Positions 18,064 through 27,335 of a stretch of DNA of 64,000 nt are shown in pieces. Below the pieces are notes generated by a model that did not search any database, was not told where the DNA came from, and worked only from the letters and a program-made list of their open reading frames with translations. How positions within the stretch are numbered: the stretch's first letter is position 1; every line of letters begins with the position of its first letter. Position numbers and translations under genes: made by a program. The stretch spans positions 992,001 through 1,056,000 of the forward strand of contig NZ_CP060388.1 in the NCBI RefSeq assembly GCF_014280435.1. Direction: 5' to 3'. Source of the DNA: Sphingobium sp. KCTC 72723 (GTDB lineage Bacteria > Pseudomonadota > Alphaproteobacteria > Sphingomonadales > Sphingomonadaceae).

Positions 18064-18836
18064 ACAGCGAACCACGGCGCGCCCTGCTCGCGTCCCCCAC
18101 ACAGGCGGCCAGAGCGGCGGAAGAACGGCTGCGCGCCACTTATGACTTCGTCCCGCTCGATCAGGCGGAAATGGTCATCGCTTTGGGCGGCGACGGTTTC
18201 ATGCTGCAAACGCTTCATTCGATGCTGGAAGCCCGGCGCATCCTTCCGGTGTTTGGCATGAACCTAGGCACCGTCGGCTTCCTCATGAACGAATGGCGGC
18301 TCGAACGGCTGGACCAGCGGCTGGAAAAGGCCAAGAGCTTCAAGGTCAATCCGCTGCGCATGACCGTCGATACGGTGGATGGCGAACGGTTTTCGATCCC
18401 CGCGATCAACGAAGTGTCGCTGCTGCGTGAAACCCGCCAGACCGCCTGGCTGGAAGTGCAGGTCAACGACCGCATCGTCCTGCCCGAACTAGTGTGTGAC
18501 GGCGTGCTGGTGGCAACGCCCGCCGGGTCCACAGCCTATAATCTGTCCGCCCATGGGCCTATCCTGCCGCTGGGGTCCGCTCTGGTCGCACTTACCCCCA
18601 TCAGCCCGTTCCGTCCCCGTCGGTGGCGTGGTGCTATTCTGCCCGAAAATACCGTGATCCGCTTCACCGCGCTCGATCCGGTCAAGCGCCCGGTCAGCGC
18701 CGTGGCGGACCAGCGCGAAGTGCGCGACGTCGCGCAGGTCGAAATCCGCATCGACCGCACGACCCCGCTGACCTTGCTGTTCGACCCCGAACATACGCTG
18801 GATGATCGGATCGCGGCCGAACAGTTCATCGCCTGA
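18060..18836 (+). CDS. nadK: NAD kinase
   Basis: The enzyme phosphorylates NAD to NADP. The 258-residue product has the GGDG nucleotide motif (IALGGDGFML), the NE-rich substrate segment (PAINEVSLLRE) and the glycine-rich ATPAGSTAYNLSAHGPI stretch. It is a short form lacking an N-terminal regulatory extension. It overlaps moaA by four bases, so translation is probably coupled. The promoter and gene of tRNA-Asn follow. Confidence 0.94.
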   Translation: MNSEPRRALLASPTQAARAAEERLRATYDFVPLDQAEMVIALGGDGFMLQTLHSMLEARRILPVFGMNLGTVGFLMNEWRLERLDQRLEKAKSFKVNPLRMTVDTVDGERFSIPAINEVSLLRETRQTAWLEVQVNDRIVLPELVCDGVLVATPAGSTAYNLSAHGPILPLGSALVALTPISPFRPRRWRGAILPENTVIRFTALDPVKRPVSAVADQREVRDVAQVEIRIDRTTPLTLLFDPEHTLDDRIAAEQFIA

Positions 18837-18867
18837 AAGCCCCAGAAAAAAATGATGATTTTACTGC

Positions 18868-18897
18868 TTGCCATTTCTCGAATCTCGCTGCTATAGG
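18868..18897 (+). promoter_or_regulatory. Sigma70-like promoter of tRNA-Asn
   Basis: TTGCCA (18868-18873) and TATAGG (18892-18897) are separated by 18 bases and lie 30 bases ahead of the tRNA 5' end. The arrangement fits a housekeeping promoter for the tRNA gene. Confidence 0.6.
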
Positions 18898-18926
18898 CGC
18901 GTCCTGCCCAGCGAGAGCCGGGCTGC

Positions 18927-19001
18927 TCCCTGATAGCTCAGCGGTAGAGCATTCGACTGTTAATCGAATGGCCGTAGGTTCGAATCCTACTCAGGGAGCC
19001 A
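18927..19001 (+). tRNA. tRNA-Asn (anticodon GTT)
   Basis: A complete 75-base cloverleaf. The acceptor stem TCCCTGA pairs with TCAGGGA, the D arm is GCTC/GAGC, the anticodon arm TTCGA/TCGAA holds the loop CTGTTAA (anticodon GTT), and the T arm is GTAGG/CCTAC with loop TTCGAAT. Discriminator G and an encoded CCA end it. Its 3' end marks the junction with the integrated element. Confidence 0.97.
18976..19001. other. Probable attachment-site region at the tRNA-Asn 3' end (one end of the integrated element)
   Basis: The element's recombinase gene runs into the tRNA 3' end (its stop lies at 18991-18993), and the tRNA remains intact, as expected when an element restores the gene it enters. No second copy of this sequence was found by eye in the rest of the window, so the other end must lie beyond 64 kb. 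The exact crossover bases cannot be defined from one end. Confidence 0.45.
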
Positions 19002-20556
19002 ATTCTAAAAGTGGGGGTTTTTTGCCCCCTTTTGGTGCTGGGCCGGAACCGCCAGTTCCGCCGATTTTTTCAAGAATTCCAAACGGTTCTCGGAACGTGA
19101 CGGTCAGCGCTCCACCCGCGAATGACGAGTTCGATAATATCAAATTCAGAGCCCGCCGCTTGGTCGCCAAGGGCTGATCCGCAAACTGGTTGTGGGCGGT
19201 CCTCGCGAAATCCAGCAGCGCCAGACCATCATCAATCAGGTCGTCCTCGGCGGCATGCAAGCTCTCCATATCTCGCAGCGTCCGATCCCGCTCTTCACGC
19301 CAGGTCGCTGAAACCCGGTCGTGGAATTCGACCGTGACCCGCCCATCGATCTTGTCGAGGTAAAGAGTGTCCAATCGGTGTTGAAGGCGATCGGCCTCAG
19401 CCCGCAAGCGCTCAACCGATTCGTCGCGGTCGCGCCGCTCGTCTGCATGACTCTCACGGATGGCTCGCTCAATGAGCCGGAATGACGCATCATCCAGCCG
19501 AAGCCGCCTGAGGACAGCTGCGAACTGCTCGTCGAGCGCCTCCTCCCGTATGTATCGTTCTGGGCAGCGCCCCTTGAACCTGGAGCAGTGGTAGTAGATG
19601 TATCGGCCCTTCTTGATCTCGGCCGTGACCGCGCAACCGCAGTGACCGCAGGTGATCAGTCCGGTGTAAGCAAATTGAAGCCGATTGCCGTGGACGTTGG
19701 AGATGCTCCGGCCATCCAGGATCTCTTGCACGTTGGACCAGGTGGCAAAGGTCGTCAGCGGAGTATGCGAGCCCTTGTAGAGTTTGCCCAGCCATTCGAA
19801 CGAACCCGTGTAAATCCGGCTGCGTAGCATTGTGTTGATCGTGCTCACGCCCACTGGTTTTCCGCTCTTGCGGTACCGGAGGCCAGCCCGGACGGCCAAT
19901 TGGGTAACTTCCTTGAGCGAATACTGGCCGCTCTCGAACCATTCGAACACGCGGGTCACCAACGGACCGATATCCGGATCGATTGTGATGACCTTCTTGC
20001 CGAGCGGGCCCATCACATTCACATAACCGAGGGGAGCGAAGGTCGGCCAAATCCCCTGCTCTGCCTTTTCGAGCATTCCCTTGCGGGTCTCCTCAGAGAG
20101 ATTGTCGATATAGTTCTTGGCCATCAAAACCTTGATGCCATGCATGAACTTCTCCGATGATCTCGAATCCCGAGAGAGAACAACATTCTCCTTCACGAAA
20201 TGGATCTCGATATCCAATCCGTCGACCGTCACCCAGTCCTTGAGGTTGCGGTAGAGCCTGTCGGTCTTCTCGACCAGAATCGTTCTGACGCTTGGATGGG
20301 ATCTGATGTAGCGAAGCATTTCCTCGAATCCGGTACGCCCCGCGCGCTTCGCGGTCTCCACGTCAACATGTTCAGAGGCAATCGTTATGCCGTTCTGAGC
20401 CGCATACTCTCGCATCAACTTCTGCTGTGCCGGGATAGAAAATCCTTCCTTCTCCTGCTCGCTGGTCGATACTCGTGCGTACATGACCGCCTTATTGCGT
20501 TCTTGAATGATACGCTTTGCCTTCGGTTGTACGATCTTTGCGCGGGGTCTCGTCAT
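18991..20556 (-). CDS. Large serine recombinase (integrase)
   Basis: The 521-residue product has the three parts of large serine recombinases. A resolvase catalytic domain carries the nucleophile S30 in MYARVSTSEQ, and LVEKTDRLYR supplies the other active-site residues. A recombinase domain follows, then a zinc ribbon (CGHCGC...C...C, about 310-345) leading into a C-terminal coiled coil. It would catalyse integration and excision by 2-bp staggered cuts. The last two sense codons and the stop (GCT CCC TGA) are encoded by the 3' end of tRNA-Asn, tying the gene to the junction. A GAGGAG ribosome site precedes the ATG, and TATATT lies further upstream as a likely -10 element. Confidence 0.92.
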   Translation of the reverse strand: MTRPRAKIVQPKAKRIIQERNKAVMYARVSTSEQEKEGFSIPAQQKLMREYAAQNGITIASEHVDVETAKRAGRTGFEEMLRYIRSHPSVRTILVEKTDRLYRNLKDWVTVDGLDIEIHFVKENVVLSRDSRSSEKFMHGIKVLMAKNYIDNLSEETRKGMLEKAEQGIWPTFAPLGYVNVMGPLGKKVITIDPDIGPLVTRVFEWFESGQYSLKEVTQLAVRAGLRYRKSGKPVGVSTINTMLRSRIYTGSFEWLGKLYKGSHTPLTTFATWSNVQEILDGRSISNVHGNRLQFAYTGLITCGHCGCAVTAEIKKGRYIYYHCSRFKGRCPERYIREEALDEQFAAVLRRLRLDDASFRLIERAIRESHADERRDRDESVERLRAEADRLQHRLDTLYLDKIDGRVTVEFHDRVSATWREERDRTLRDMESLHAAEDDLIDDGLALLDFARTAHNQFADQPLATKRRALNLILSNSSFAGGALTVTFREPFGILEKIGGTGGSGPAPKGGKKPPLLELAP

Positions 20557-20685
20557 CTCAATTACTCCTCATTACCCCAATATACCATCCATCCTCCCGT
20601 TTTTGAAAGTCATCCGGCGAAGTTCGATATGTGAATTACTTGGGGTTGTTTGGTTTTCCTTGCAGTTGGCGGTTCCTCCACGATC

Positions 20686-21033
20686 CTATTGGCGACTGTC
20701 GAAAGCGGTGAAAAAATCCACGAAATCCCCCAGAAAGTTTCTCGCTTCATCGTCGCTGACAGGACGATCGAGGTGCTGTTCGAAATACGCTCTGGCGTCA
20801 GCGACTAGGGCGGCCGAGAACATCGCGCGCCTGGAAACCCGTCGCCTTCCAAAGCTAGGCGGAGTGTCATGCATCCCGGAGGCTACAGTCACCAAGGGTA
20901 TTGGTGGCGGTTCGACGGGCTCTGGATCGTGCTCGGAATCGAATGCTGGAAGTGAGGCGACAACTTCTGCCCCTACGGGCGGTGGGGGTGGTGAATTGGC
21001 TCCCAGAACCTTCGGCCGACGACGACGCCTCAT
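20686..21033 (-). CDS. Hypothetical protein of the transfer module
   Basis: A 115-residue product with a basic start (MRRRRRPK), a proline-rich linker (SPPPPPVGAE) and an acidic/aromatic C-terminus (ARNFLGDFVDFF). No known domain is recognised. The ATG at 21033 overlaps the stop of the lytic transglycosylase gene by four bases, which argues that it is a real last gene of the relaxase operon. Its role in transfer is only implied by position. Confidence 0.6.
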   Translation of the reverse strand: MRRRRRPKVLGANSPPPPPVGAEVVASLPAFDSEHDPEPVEPPPIPLVTVASGMHDTPPSFGRRRVSRRAMFSAALVADARAYFEQHLDRPVSDDEARNFLGDFVDFFTAFDSRQ

Positions 21034-21608
21034 GGCGTAGTCACAGACACTGGCGACAGCCCCTTTGAGGGTCGAGCAAAGAGGCTGGCCCCGAACCGTC
21101 GCCGTAGATGAACGAGGACGCTCGAGGTGTAGCGTTGTTGCCGCCATCCCGTGGGACTATGATAGACACCGATCGCCTTCCAATAGTCGCGCGTGGTGGC
21201 CAACCCGGAGAGGAATATCCAGCGCGCGGCTTCGACGTTGAAACAGGCATCCTGTTTCAACCAATGGCGGACATGTCGCTCCGGCCGACCGGTGATCGTC
21301 GCCAGCCGCGGTACCCACCAGCTATTGACCTGCAATGGCCCGAGGTCGTGGCTGCCGTCGCTGTTTGCGACTTCCGCGCCAATCCAGCCGCCCTCCTGAT
21401 CTCGCAATCCCCAGAGCGTCTTGGCAAGCCAACCGCGACCGGCAGCTGACCGAGCAATGCACGTCGCGACGATCTGCTCGTCGATCGTGTTTTGACGGGT
21501 CGTTCGGGCTTCCAGGGAATGGACAGGGAATGCGAACATCAGGGCAGCTAAGACCGCCCTGATGAAGATCGGCGCGAACCTGGGTGCAAAATCGGCCCTA
21601 GTGATCAT
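21030..21608 (-). CDS. Conjugation-associated lytic transglycosylase
   Basis: The product begins with a hydrophobic signal-like segment (FAPIFIRAVLAALMFAFP). A goose-type/SLT-like lysozyme fold follows, with WGLRDQEGGWIGAEV (catalytic glutamate), DLGPLQVNSWW and IGVYHSPT. Such enzymes open the peptidoglycan for the transfer apparatus. The ATG at 21608 is preferred; 21620 is an alternative four codons longer. It overlaps the relaxase 3' end by 11 bases and belongs to the same operon. Confidence 0.85.
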   Translation of the reverse strand: MITRADFAPRFAPIFIRAVLAALMFAFPVHSLEARTTRQNTIDEQIVATCIARSAAGRGWLAKTLWGLRDQEGGWIGAEVANSDGSHDLGPLQVNSWWVPRLATITGRPERHVRHWLKQDACFNVEAARWIFLSGLATTRDYWKAIGVYHSPTGWRQQRYTSSVLVHLRRRFGASLFARPSKGLSPVSVTTP

Positions 21609-24552
21609 GGCCAGCCCCATGGTCGTGCTCTTGTGCGGGGGCCGGATCAACACGTGAGGGCGCCGTCTGGGTGTGTGGCCCCTCCTCAACACTCCGCGTC
21701 AGGATGTTCGTAAGCCACCGGTCCACAGCCTCCACCGCAGACTGCGCACGACCGGCAAGCAGATGGGCCAGGCCGCCCTGTTCGGTCCGGTTGCGGGCCT
21801 CCTGCTCCGCACGCATCCGCTCCTTGCGTTCCTGACGCTCACTGCGCTGCTGATCGCGCAGCCGATCCCATCGCTCTCCATGGCGCTCCTCGCGAGCCCT
21901 GTAACTGTCGCGATCGAGGCGGCCGAGGCCTTCCAGAGCGGAGGTCTTCTCCCCGGAGTGGCGTTCAAGCTTGTCGACAAGGCGCTCCCGATCCTCGGTC
22001 CACAGCTTTACGCCGTAACGCGCGCGCGTGATCGCGGTGTAATAGTTTTGGCCGGTCACCAGCCCGGAATTCACCGGCGCGAGCACATAAGCGCGGTCAT
22101 AGGTCTTCGACTGGGCAGAATATACGGTCTCCGCGTAACCATGATCCCAGCTCTTGTGCTGGGAAAGGTCGATGTCCTGGACTCGCCCTTCCCGGTCCCA
22201 GCGGATCGTCGCGACCGTGCCATCCAGACGCTCGACGGTGCCGCGCTCGGCGTTCTTCAAACCAAGGTCATGGTTCACCAAACGCCACTGGATGCGGTCA
22301 CCCGTGGCCAAATCGCGCTCTTCGCTGCGGAACACATTGACCTGCGACGCGCGTCCGATACGAGGGTCCCACCGGATGGTCCGACCATGTTCGTCGACCA
22401 TCCGGACCACCTGCCGACCGTTTGCGTCACGGCCGATCCCGATGACCCGATATTCGGTGTCGCGGGCGACTCCCAGGCCCGCATTGTCCCGCGAGAAGAT
22501 CAGCACCTGCCCGCCCGAATAGAAGCGGGTAAAGTGCTTCTCCTGATCGGTCATCCCGGCGGGCGTCAGGACTGAGAGCCGGGCGTCTTCCGCCGCAATT
22601 GCGCCCTCCGTCTTCAGAGCTTCCCGGATCTTGGTATTGACGATCAACCTGGTAGCATTCTCAAGGACGAGGATGTTGGTGTTCGCGCGGTTCTCGGGTT
22701 TCAGCCTGGTCCATTCGCCGACTAGTCCCCTGGCGAGAGCCTCTGCATCCCCGCCGCTGGTCACCTTGTCGAGGTTCTCCAGCGAGGCGGCATAGTTACC
22801 CAGACGAGCCTGGGTCACCGCTGCCTTCATCATCCGGGTTTCCTGGCGTATGGACTCGGTAAGCTCGGCCGTCGGAAGGCCCAGCTTCTGCAGCAGCCAG
22901 AAGGCCTTCCCCTGTTCGATGGCGCCGGTCTGCTTGTTGTCGCCGAGAACGATCAGCCGAGCGCCGGTCATACGGCTGATCTCAAGGACGCGAAGCGCCT
23001 GCCGGTTGCCAAGCTGACCGGCCTCGTCGAGTACGAGGGTATAGCTGTCGTCGATGTTGCGCCCGCCCCCGGCGACAAGGCTGGCGACGGTCCGGGAGTC
23101 GATCCGTGCGTCGGCGCCTAGCTTGGCCGCGGCTGATGATGTCGGCGCGAGCGCAACGAGCGTCATGCCTTGTGGGGCGGCGTCGTTCAGAGACTTTACC
23201 AGCGTCGACTTACCCGCACCGGCGACGCCGTGGACGCCGACAAGCCGGTCGCTGGTCGTCCCGACATGGAGAAGCGCTGCCTCCTGGGCAGGATTGAGGC
23301 CAGCTTCAGCCATGACCTCGCGAATGCGTTCGACGGTCGCAATGGGCGTGGCGTCATTAAGCGAAAGCGAGAGATGCTCGGACAGAGCCAATTCAAGGCG
23401 AGCGGTCCGGCGGGTGGTGCGGCCCCGAGTATGGATCTCGTCTCCAGTTTGATGCCGCGTTGCTAGCAGCTTGAAGCGGCTTTCATGTTCCTCGGCCAGG
23501 GGGCGAATATCCGAGAGCCTGACCTCGCCCACATGAGAGGCAAGAGCGAGCCGGAACATCCGGCCGAGATTGTTGACAGCCTCGCGGGTTTCCGCCTGGC
23601 GGATACCGAACAGCATCGCGCGGGCCGACGTGCGGTCATCCGGCGGGCGCACGTCGGTCTCGCTGCGGTCTGCATCTTCCCGCGCGGCGTCGAGGGCCTT
23701 CCGATAGGGCGCCGACCTGGACGCCCACTGGTCGTGCAGATCCTCCAGCGAGATTTTCTCCTTGGGACCGCGCGTCGCATAGAAGGATCTCTGCCTGCCG
23801 GCCTGCCCGGTCAGGCCATGCTCCTTTGCATGCGCGTTGATCTGTTCGGCCCGCTGCGACATGGCCCTGGCCAGCTCGGACGGAACGCCCCGGATTTCAA
23901 AAAGGCCTTTGCGGGGGTCGAAGTCGATCTGATAGCCAAGCTCGCGAAGGTCGTGCGCCAGCTCGTTGCGATAAACCTGCCCGGCGACGATCTGCTCGAC
24001 GAACATCGCCCTGGTTTCGAGACTGACCATTTGATCGCCATCCTGGCGATTGGTCATGTTCATGACGACGACGTGCGTATGCAAATGCGGATCGAGTTCG
24101 CGCGATGCATGTTCGGTGAAGCGCGCAAAGATCAGCCGCCCCGTCGTCTCATGGACGATCTCGCCATCGACCCGGTGCCGCAGGGAAGCATGTTCCTCGA
24201 GATAGTCCAGCGCCGCGCCGACGGCCTTTTCATGGGCCACAAGGATACGCTCGTCGCCCATGACGAGTGCCATGATTGAAACCGACTTCGGCGCATTGAC
24301 CGCGAAGTCCCATCCGGGGTGATGCTGGATCTTCCCCCCGGCACGGTGACGGCCGAGCTGAAGATCGCCAACCTTCCCGGCGAGAAGATCCTGGAAGATA
24401 TCCGGGTCGATCTTTCCCTCGAGCCCAAGCTCGGCGGCGATCTGGCCGCCCCACTCCGAATGCTCGTCGGTGCCCTTGGTGTAGTAGTCGCCGACCGTAT
24501 AGTAGCGGCTGATATTGGCGGGCTTGCCCTTGAGGCGGATGGGATTGATCAT
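21598..24552 (-). CDS. traA: MobF (TrwC/TraI-type) conjugative relaxase-helicase
   Basis: The 984-residue protein nicks oriT and unwinds the transferred strand. The N-terminal relaxase has the tyrosine cluster Y17-Y18/Y23-Y24 (RYYTVGDYY) and the metal-binding triad H156-x-H158-x-H160 (HLHTH). The C-terminal half is a RecD-like helicase with Walker A GVAGAGKST and LDEAGQLG as Walker B. Its C-terminal tail is highly charged (RQERKERMR). The ATG overlaps the coupling-protein stop by four bases. The symbol is generic for this class rather than proven orthology. Confidence 0.93.
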   Translation of the reverse strand: MINPIRLKGKPANISRYYTVGDYYTKGTDEHSEWGGQIAAELGLEGKIDPDIFQDLLAGKVGDLQLGRHRAGGKIQHHPGWDFAVNAPKSVSIMALVMGDERILVAHEKAVGAALDYLEEHASLRHRVDGEIVHETTGRLIFARFTEHASRELDPHLHTHVVVMNMTNRQDGDQMVSLETRAMFVEQIVAGQVYRNELAHDLRELGYQIDFDPRKGLFEIRGVPSELARAMSQRAEQINAHAKEHGLTGQAGRQRSFYATRGPKEKISLEDLHDQWASRSAPYRKALDAAREDADRSETDVRPPDDRTSARAMLFGIRQAETREAVNNLGRMFRLALASHVGEVRLSDIRPLAEEHESRFKLLATRHQTGDEIHTRGRTTRRTARLELALSEHLSLSLNDATPIATVERIREVMAEAGLNPAQEAALLHVGTTSDRLVGVHGVAGAGKSTLVKSLNDAAPQGMTLVALAPTSSAAAKLGADARIDSRTVASLVAGGGRNIDDSYTLVLDEAGQLGNRQALRVLEISRMTGARLIVLGDNKQTGAIEQGKAFWLLQKLGLPTAELTESIRQETRMMKAAVTQARLGNYAASLENLDKVTSGGDAEALARGLVGEWTRLKPENRANTNILVLENATRLIVNTKIREALKTEGAIAAEDARLSVLTPAGMTDQEKHFTRFYSGGQVLIFSRDNAGLGVARDTEYRVIGIGRDANGRQVVRMVDEHGRTIRWDPRIGRASQVNVFRSEERDLATGDRIQWRLVNHDLGLKNAERGTVERLDGTVATIRWDREGRVQDIDLSQHKSWDHGYAETVYSAQSKTYDRAYVLAPVNSGLVTGQNYYTAITRARYGVKLWTEDRERLVDKLERHSGEKTSALEGLGRLDRDSYRAREERHGERWDRLRDQQRSERQERKERMRAEQEARNRTEQGGLAHLLAGRAQSAVEAVDRWLTNILTRSVEEGPHTQTAPSRVDPAPAQEHDHGAGHDH

Positions 24553-26594
24553 GCCGGCGTCGCCGAATTCCGGTCGCCATCATGGCGACCATGCTGCCGC
24601 AGTCGGAACGCGGTCGGTTTGCCGTAAAGCGTAAGCGGTGGGGGCGATGGCGGCGCGTCCACACCGCCGCCGCCCAAGTCGGTAACCTCGGCGGCCGGCG
24701 CGTCGACATTCTCTGTCGCTTCGGCCGCCGGCAAGGGGGCAGGCTGGTTGAGTGGCAGCTCCGGCCCCATGTCCGCAGGGGGCGCGCGGCGCCGTCGTGT
24801 GGCCGGACGCGGTGCCGCTGGCATTGGCTCTGCGGGCGGCTCGGGCGATGCGACCGGTCCCATGGACATCCGGACAGGGGTGGTCGTGCGTTCCTCAAAT
24901 GCCACGGCGATCGAGGGTATGCGATTATAGCTGTCCTCGAAGCGCACCACGGGCAGATTGCGCCCGAACCGAAGATAACCGCAGAGATTGGGAAGGTTGG
25001 TGACCTCGGTGTGCATCACTAGGGGCCGGGTCACCTGCATCCGCGAAAGGTTCACGCCGTCCCGCATGTCGTTGACGCCGTAGGACATGCCTTCGTTCGC
25101 TTCGACCTGCTCAACTTGGCCGAGATTTTCGCTGACATGTTTCGCGGTCGGGGTGTCGTTGGCGCGTAGCGCCACCCAGGTCGAGCAATAGCCGGTGATC
25201 GCCGCGGCATCCTGGATGCCATAGGTCGCTTCAAGCTGCGGGTAGCTCTGGAAGCCCAGGATACCGCACCCGCCATATTTCCGGGCGCGAGCCAGGAAGT
25301 CGGAGAGGCTGGGCAGTTTCTGGAGCGAGGGAAGCTCGTCGATCACGCAATAGAGGCGCCGGTTGCGGTCGGCCGAGAGGCTCATGATCGCGCTGATCGC
25401 GATGTCCAACCAGACCGTGATCAGGGGGCGGAGCGACGGGAGCTGGTCCGCCTTCACGGTGATGAACAGCCAGCTGTCGTCCCGCTCGTTCGCCACCCAG
25501 TCGCGGATCGACAGGCCATCCTCGGTATCGTCGAGATAGGCGAAGGACCGCATCACCGAGGCGAGCTCGGCCTGGATGCCGGCCGAGGTCCGCTCCCCCT
25601 CCATGGAGATGAATGCTGCTGCGTCGGTCCCCTGCGCAAAGGCCGCGAGGTCCTTCAGCTTGGATCGCAGCAGGGTATCGAGCAGGATCGAGACCAGCGT
25701 ACGCTGCTGGCGCGCGAGCTTGCGGAGCACCGCTACCAGGGTGCCGCGTGCAGACTTGGCCCAGAACGGATCGCCGGCCTTGTCGGGGATCGTCGACTCC
25801 GCGATCTGGTCGTAATGATAGTCCTTGGGAACATCGACCCAGGGGGACCAGCAGTCGGTCCGGACGTCCAACGGGTTGAGTAGGACATCGATGCCAGGAC
25901 GGTAGAATTTCTCGACGAAGGTTCCGGCGGTGTCATAGACTATTGCCCGCTTGCCGCGCTGGCGGATGCCGGCGAGCATTTTGATGATGATGTTGGTCTT
26001 GCCGGTGCCGGGCGCCCCGCAGATCAGGATATGCTCGGGCTCGAAGATGTCGGGGACATTGACCCCGCCAATCTCGAAGCTGCCGCGCGCATGGCGCCAG
26101 AGCGCGCGGCGCACCTGTCGCACGGTCCCGAACCGGGCCCCGCGTAGGAACTGATTGGAGCCGAGCCCCCTCCCCGTGCGCGTAAAGTAGAACCAGGCCC
26201 AGAACAGCATGGCGAGCGCGAACACCCCCGAAAGCGCGGCGCCGTGGATGAGGTAGCGTTCGAAGGCCTCCAGCGTCGTGTGCGCTAGACCTGAGTCGAG
26301 CAGCCCTTTGGGGGTCGTCCAATATTCCCTACCAGCAGGCGTCTTGAACAGGATGGGTGCCGCATTGCCCGGAACCGCGTCCCCCATGAAGCTCGCTTGG
26401 CCCAGCTTCAGCAGGACATAGCGCTCATATTCGGTCGACTTCTCGAACCCGTACCAGATGATGCCGCCGATCCAGATCACCAGCCCCGCCACGAGGGTCT
26501 GATAGAAGACCTGTGTGGTCATCCGAACATTGTGGACAATGGCCTGGCCGCCGCGGGTCCAACTCCCCAGCGTGTCGTGCCGAAAGATGCTCAC
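24549..26594 (-). CDS. traD: Type IV coupling protein (VirD4/TrwB-type)
   Basis: A membrane ATPase that links the relaxosome to the secretion channel. The 681-residue product has N-terminal transmembrane helices (about 28-50 and 115-138), Walker A GAPGTGKT at 193-200, and an AAD-bearing ATPase domain with VIDELPSL as Walker B. The C-terminus is proline/alanine-rich and probably unstructured. It overlaps both neighbours by four bases (ribbon-helix-helix gene and relaxase). The TrwB-like pairing with a MobF relaxase is typical. Confidence 0.92.
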   Translation of the reverse strand: MSIFRHDTLGSWTRGGQAIVHNVRMTTQVFYQTLVAGLVIWIGGIIWYGFEKSTEYERYVLLKLGQASFMGDAVPGNAAPILFKTPAGREYWTTPKGLLDSGLAHTTLEAFERYLIHGAALSGVFALAMLFWAWFYFTRTGRGLGSNQFLRGARFGTVRQVRRALWRHARGSFEIGGVNVPDIFEPEHILICGAPGTGKTNIIIKMLAGIRQRGKRAIVYDTAGTFVEKFYRPGIDVLLNPLDVRTDCWSPWVDVPKDYHYDQIAESTIPDKAGDPFWAKSARGTLVAVLRKLARQQRTLVSILLDTLLRSKLKDLAAFAQGTDAAAFISMEGERTSAGIQAELASVMRSFAYLDDTEDGLSIRDWVANERDDSWLFITVKADQLPSLRPLITVWLDIAISAIMSLSADRNRRLYCVIDELPSLQKLPSLSDFLARARKYGGCGILGFQSYPQLEATYGIQDAAAITGYCSTWVALRANDTPTAKHVSENLGQVEQVEANEGMSYGVNDMRDGVNLSRMQVTRPLVMHTEVTNLPNLCGYLRFGRNLPVVRFEDSYNRIPSIAVAFEERTTTPVRMSMGPVASPEPPAEPMPAAPRPATRRRRAPPADMGPELPLNQPAPLPAAEATENVDAPAAEVTDLGGGGVDAPPSPPPLTLYGKPTAFRLRQHGRHDGDRNSATPA

Positions 26595-26893
26595 GCCTGG
26601 TCCTGCTCGGGATCGAGCAGCCCCCTTTCCCGGAGGAGGCGCCGGGCATCGGCAAGCCCCTGTTCGAGGATTTCCGGCGTGCGTTTGCCGACTGAGGCGG
26701 CGAGGATCGCAAGGGTCTGGATGCCGGTCGCGTGGAGTTCATCGAATCGAGCATGGTATCCTGACGGATCGGTGCCCTCGAAGCGCCCGAGGATGTCGCG
26801 GCAATAGGTTGCTGTGGGCGTTCCCGCATCGCGGGCGCGGGCATCTAGGCGCCTGAAGAGGGCGTCATCGACGCGGATCGTAATGCGAGCCAA
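26591..26893 (-). CDS. Ribbon-helix-helix relaxosome accessory protein
   Basis: The 100-residue product starts with a CopG-like beta strand and helices (MARITIRVDDALFRRLDARA), the DNA-binding face of ribbon-helix-helix dimers. The rest is helical with an acidic end. As first gene of the coupling-protein/relaxase operon it most likely binds the adjacent repeats to shape oriT and to autoregulate the operon, as TraY/TrwA-type proteins do. This role is inferred from position and fold. Confidence 0.78.
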   Translation of the reverse strand: MARITIRVDDALFRRLDARARDAGTPTATYCRDILGRFEGTDPSGYHARFDELHATGIQTLAILAASVGKRTPEILEQGLADARRLLRERGLLDPEQDQA

Positions 26894-26941
26894 GGGTGAG
26901 ACTCCGGTCTGGCACCCTGACGATCATGATGAAGCGCGCTC

Positions 26942-26970
26942 CTTATACTCGAATTAGCGCATGATCTCAA
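26942..26970 (-). promoter_or_regulatory. Sigma70-like promoter of the transfer operon
   Basis: On the minus strand, TTGAGA (26970-26965) and TATAAG (26947-26942) are exactly 17 bases apart. The -10 lies 49 bases ahead of the ribbon-helix-helix gene start. It is the best promoter match in the element and would drive the RHH, coupling protein, relaxase, transglycosylase and hypothetical genes. Confidence 0.7.
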
Positions 26971-26980
26971 GGATTTATGC

Positions 26981-27066
26981 TGGCGGCCACTGGCAGCCGG
27001 ATAGTGCCAAGAAAGATCAAAGACTTGGGTCGGGCACCGCCATCGCGCGGCTGCCACTGGCGGCCA
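26981..27066. repeat. Inverted-repeat region, candidate oriT
   Basis: TGGCGGCCACTGGCAGCCG (26981-26999) and CGGCTGCCACTGGCGGCCA (27048-27066) form an imperfect inverted repeat matching at 17 of 19 positions. The core CTGGCGGCCA also occurs as a direct repeat in both arms. The region sits in a 442-base gap between the divergent RHH operon and the traD-like gene, where oriT usually lies in MobF systems. The nic site is not identifiable by eye. Apart from the promoter and these repeats I see no gene in 26894-27335. Confidence 0.5.
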
Positions 27067-27335
27067 AATAGCGCCAGAATGGCTGCCGATCTGCGCCACA
27101 TCCAAGCTATTATAAACGCTAAAGAAACTGCCGAGCAGCACCCGTGCGTGGGGTGCATTACAAACGCCCTCGGCGTGCGTCCTCCCTTTCGCTGCGACAG
27201 CGTCGCTGCGTAGCCTCGCACCGGAAGGGGCGCGGCTCCCCCGAAGGGGCCTCAAGGCAATTTTGGCCTTGCGCCCGAGCGCGCGCTTTTGGATGATGAC
27301 GCTTGGCGGGCAGACCCATGAGAAGGACCATGGTC

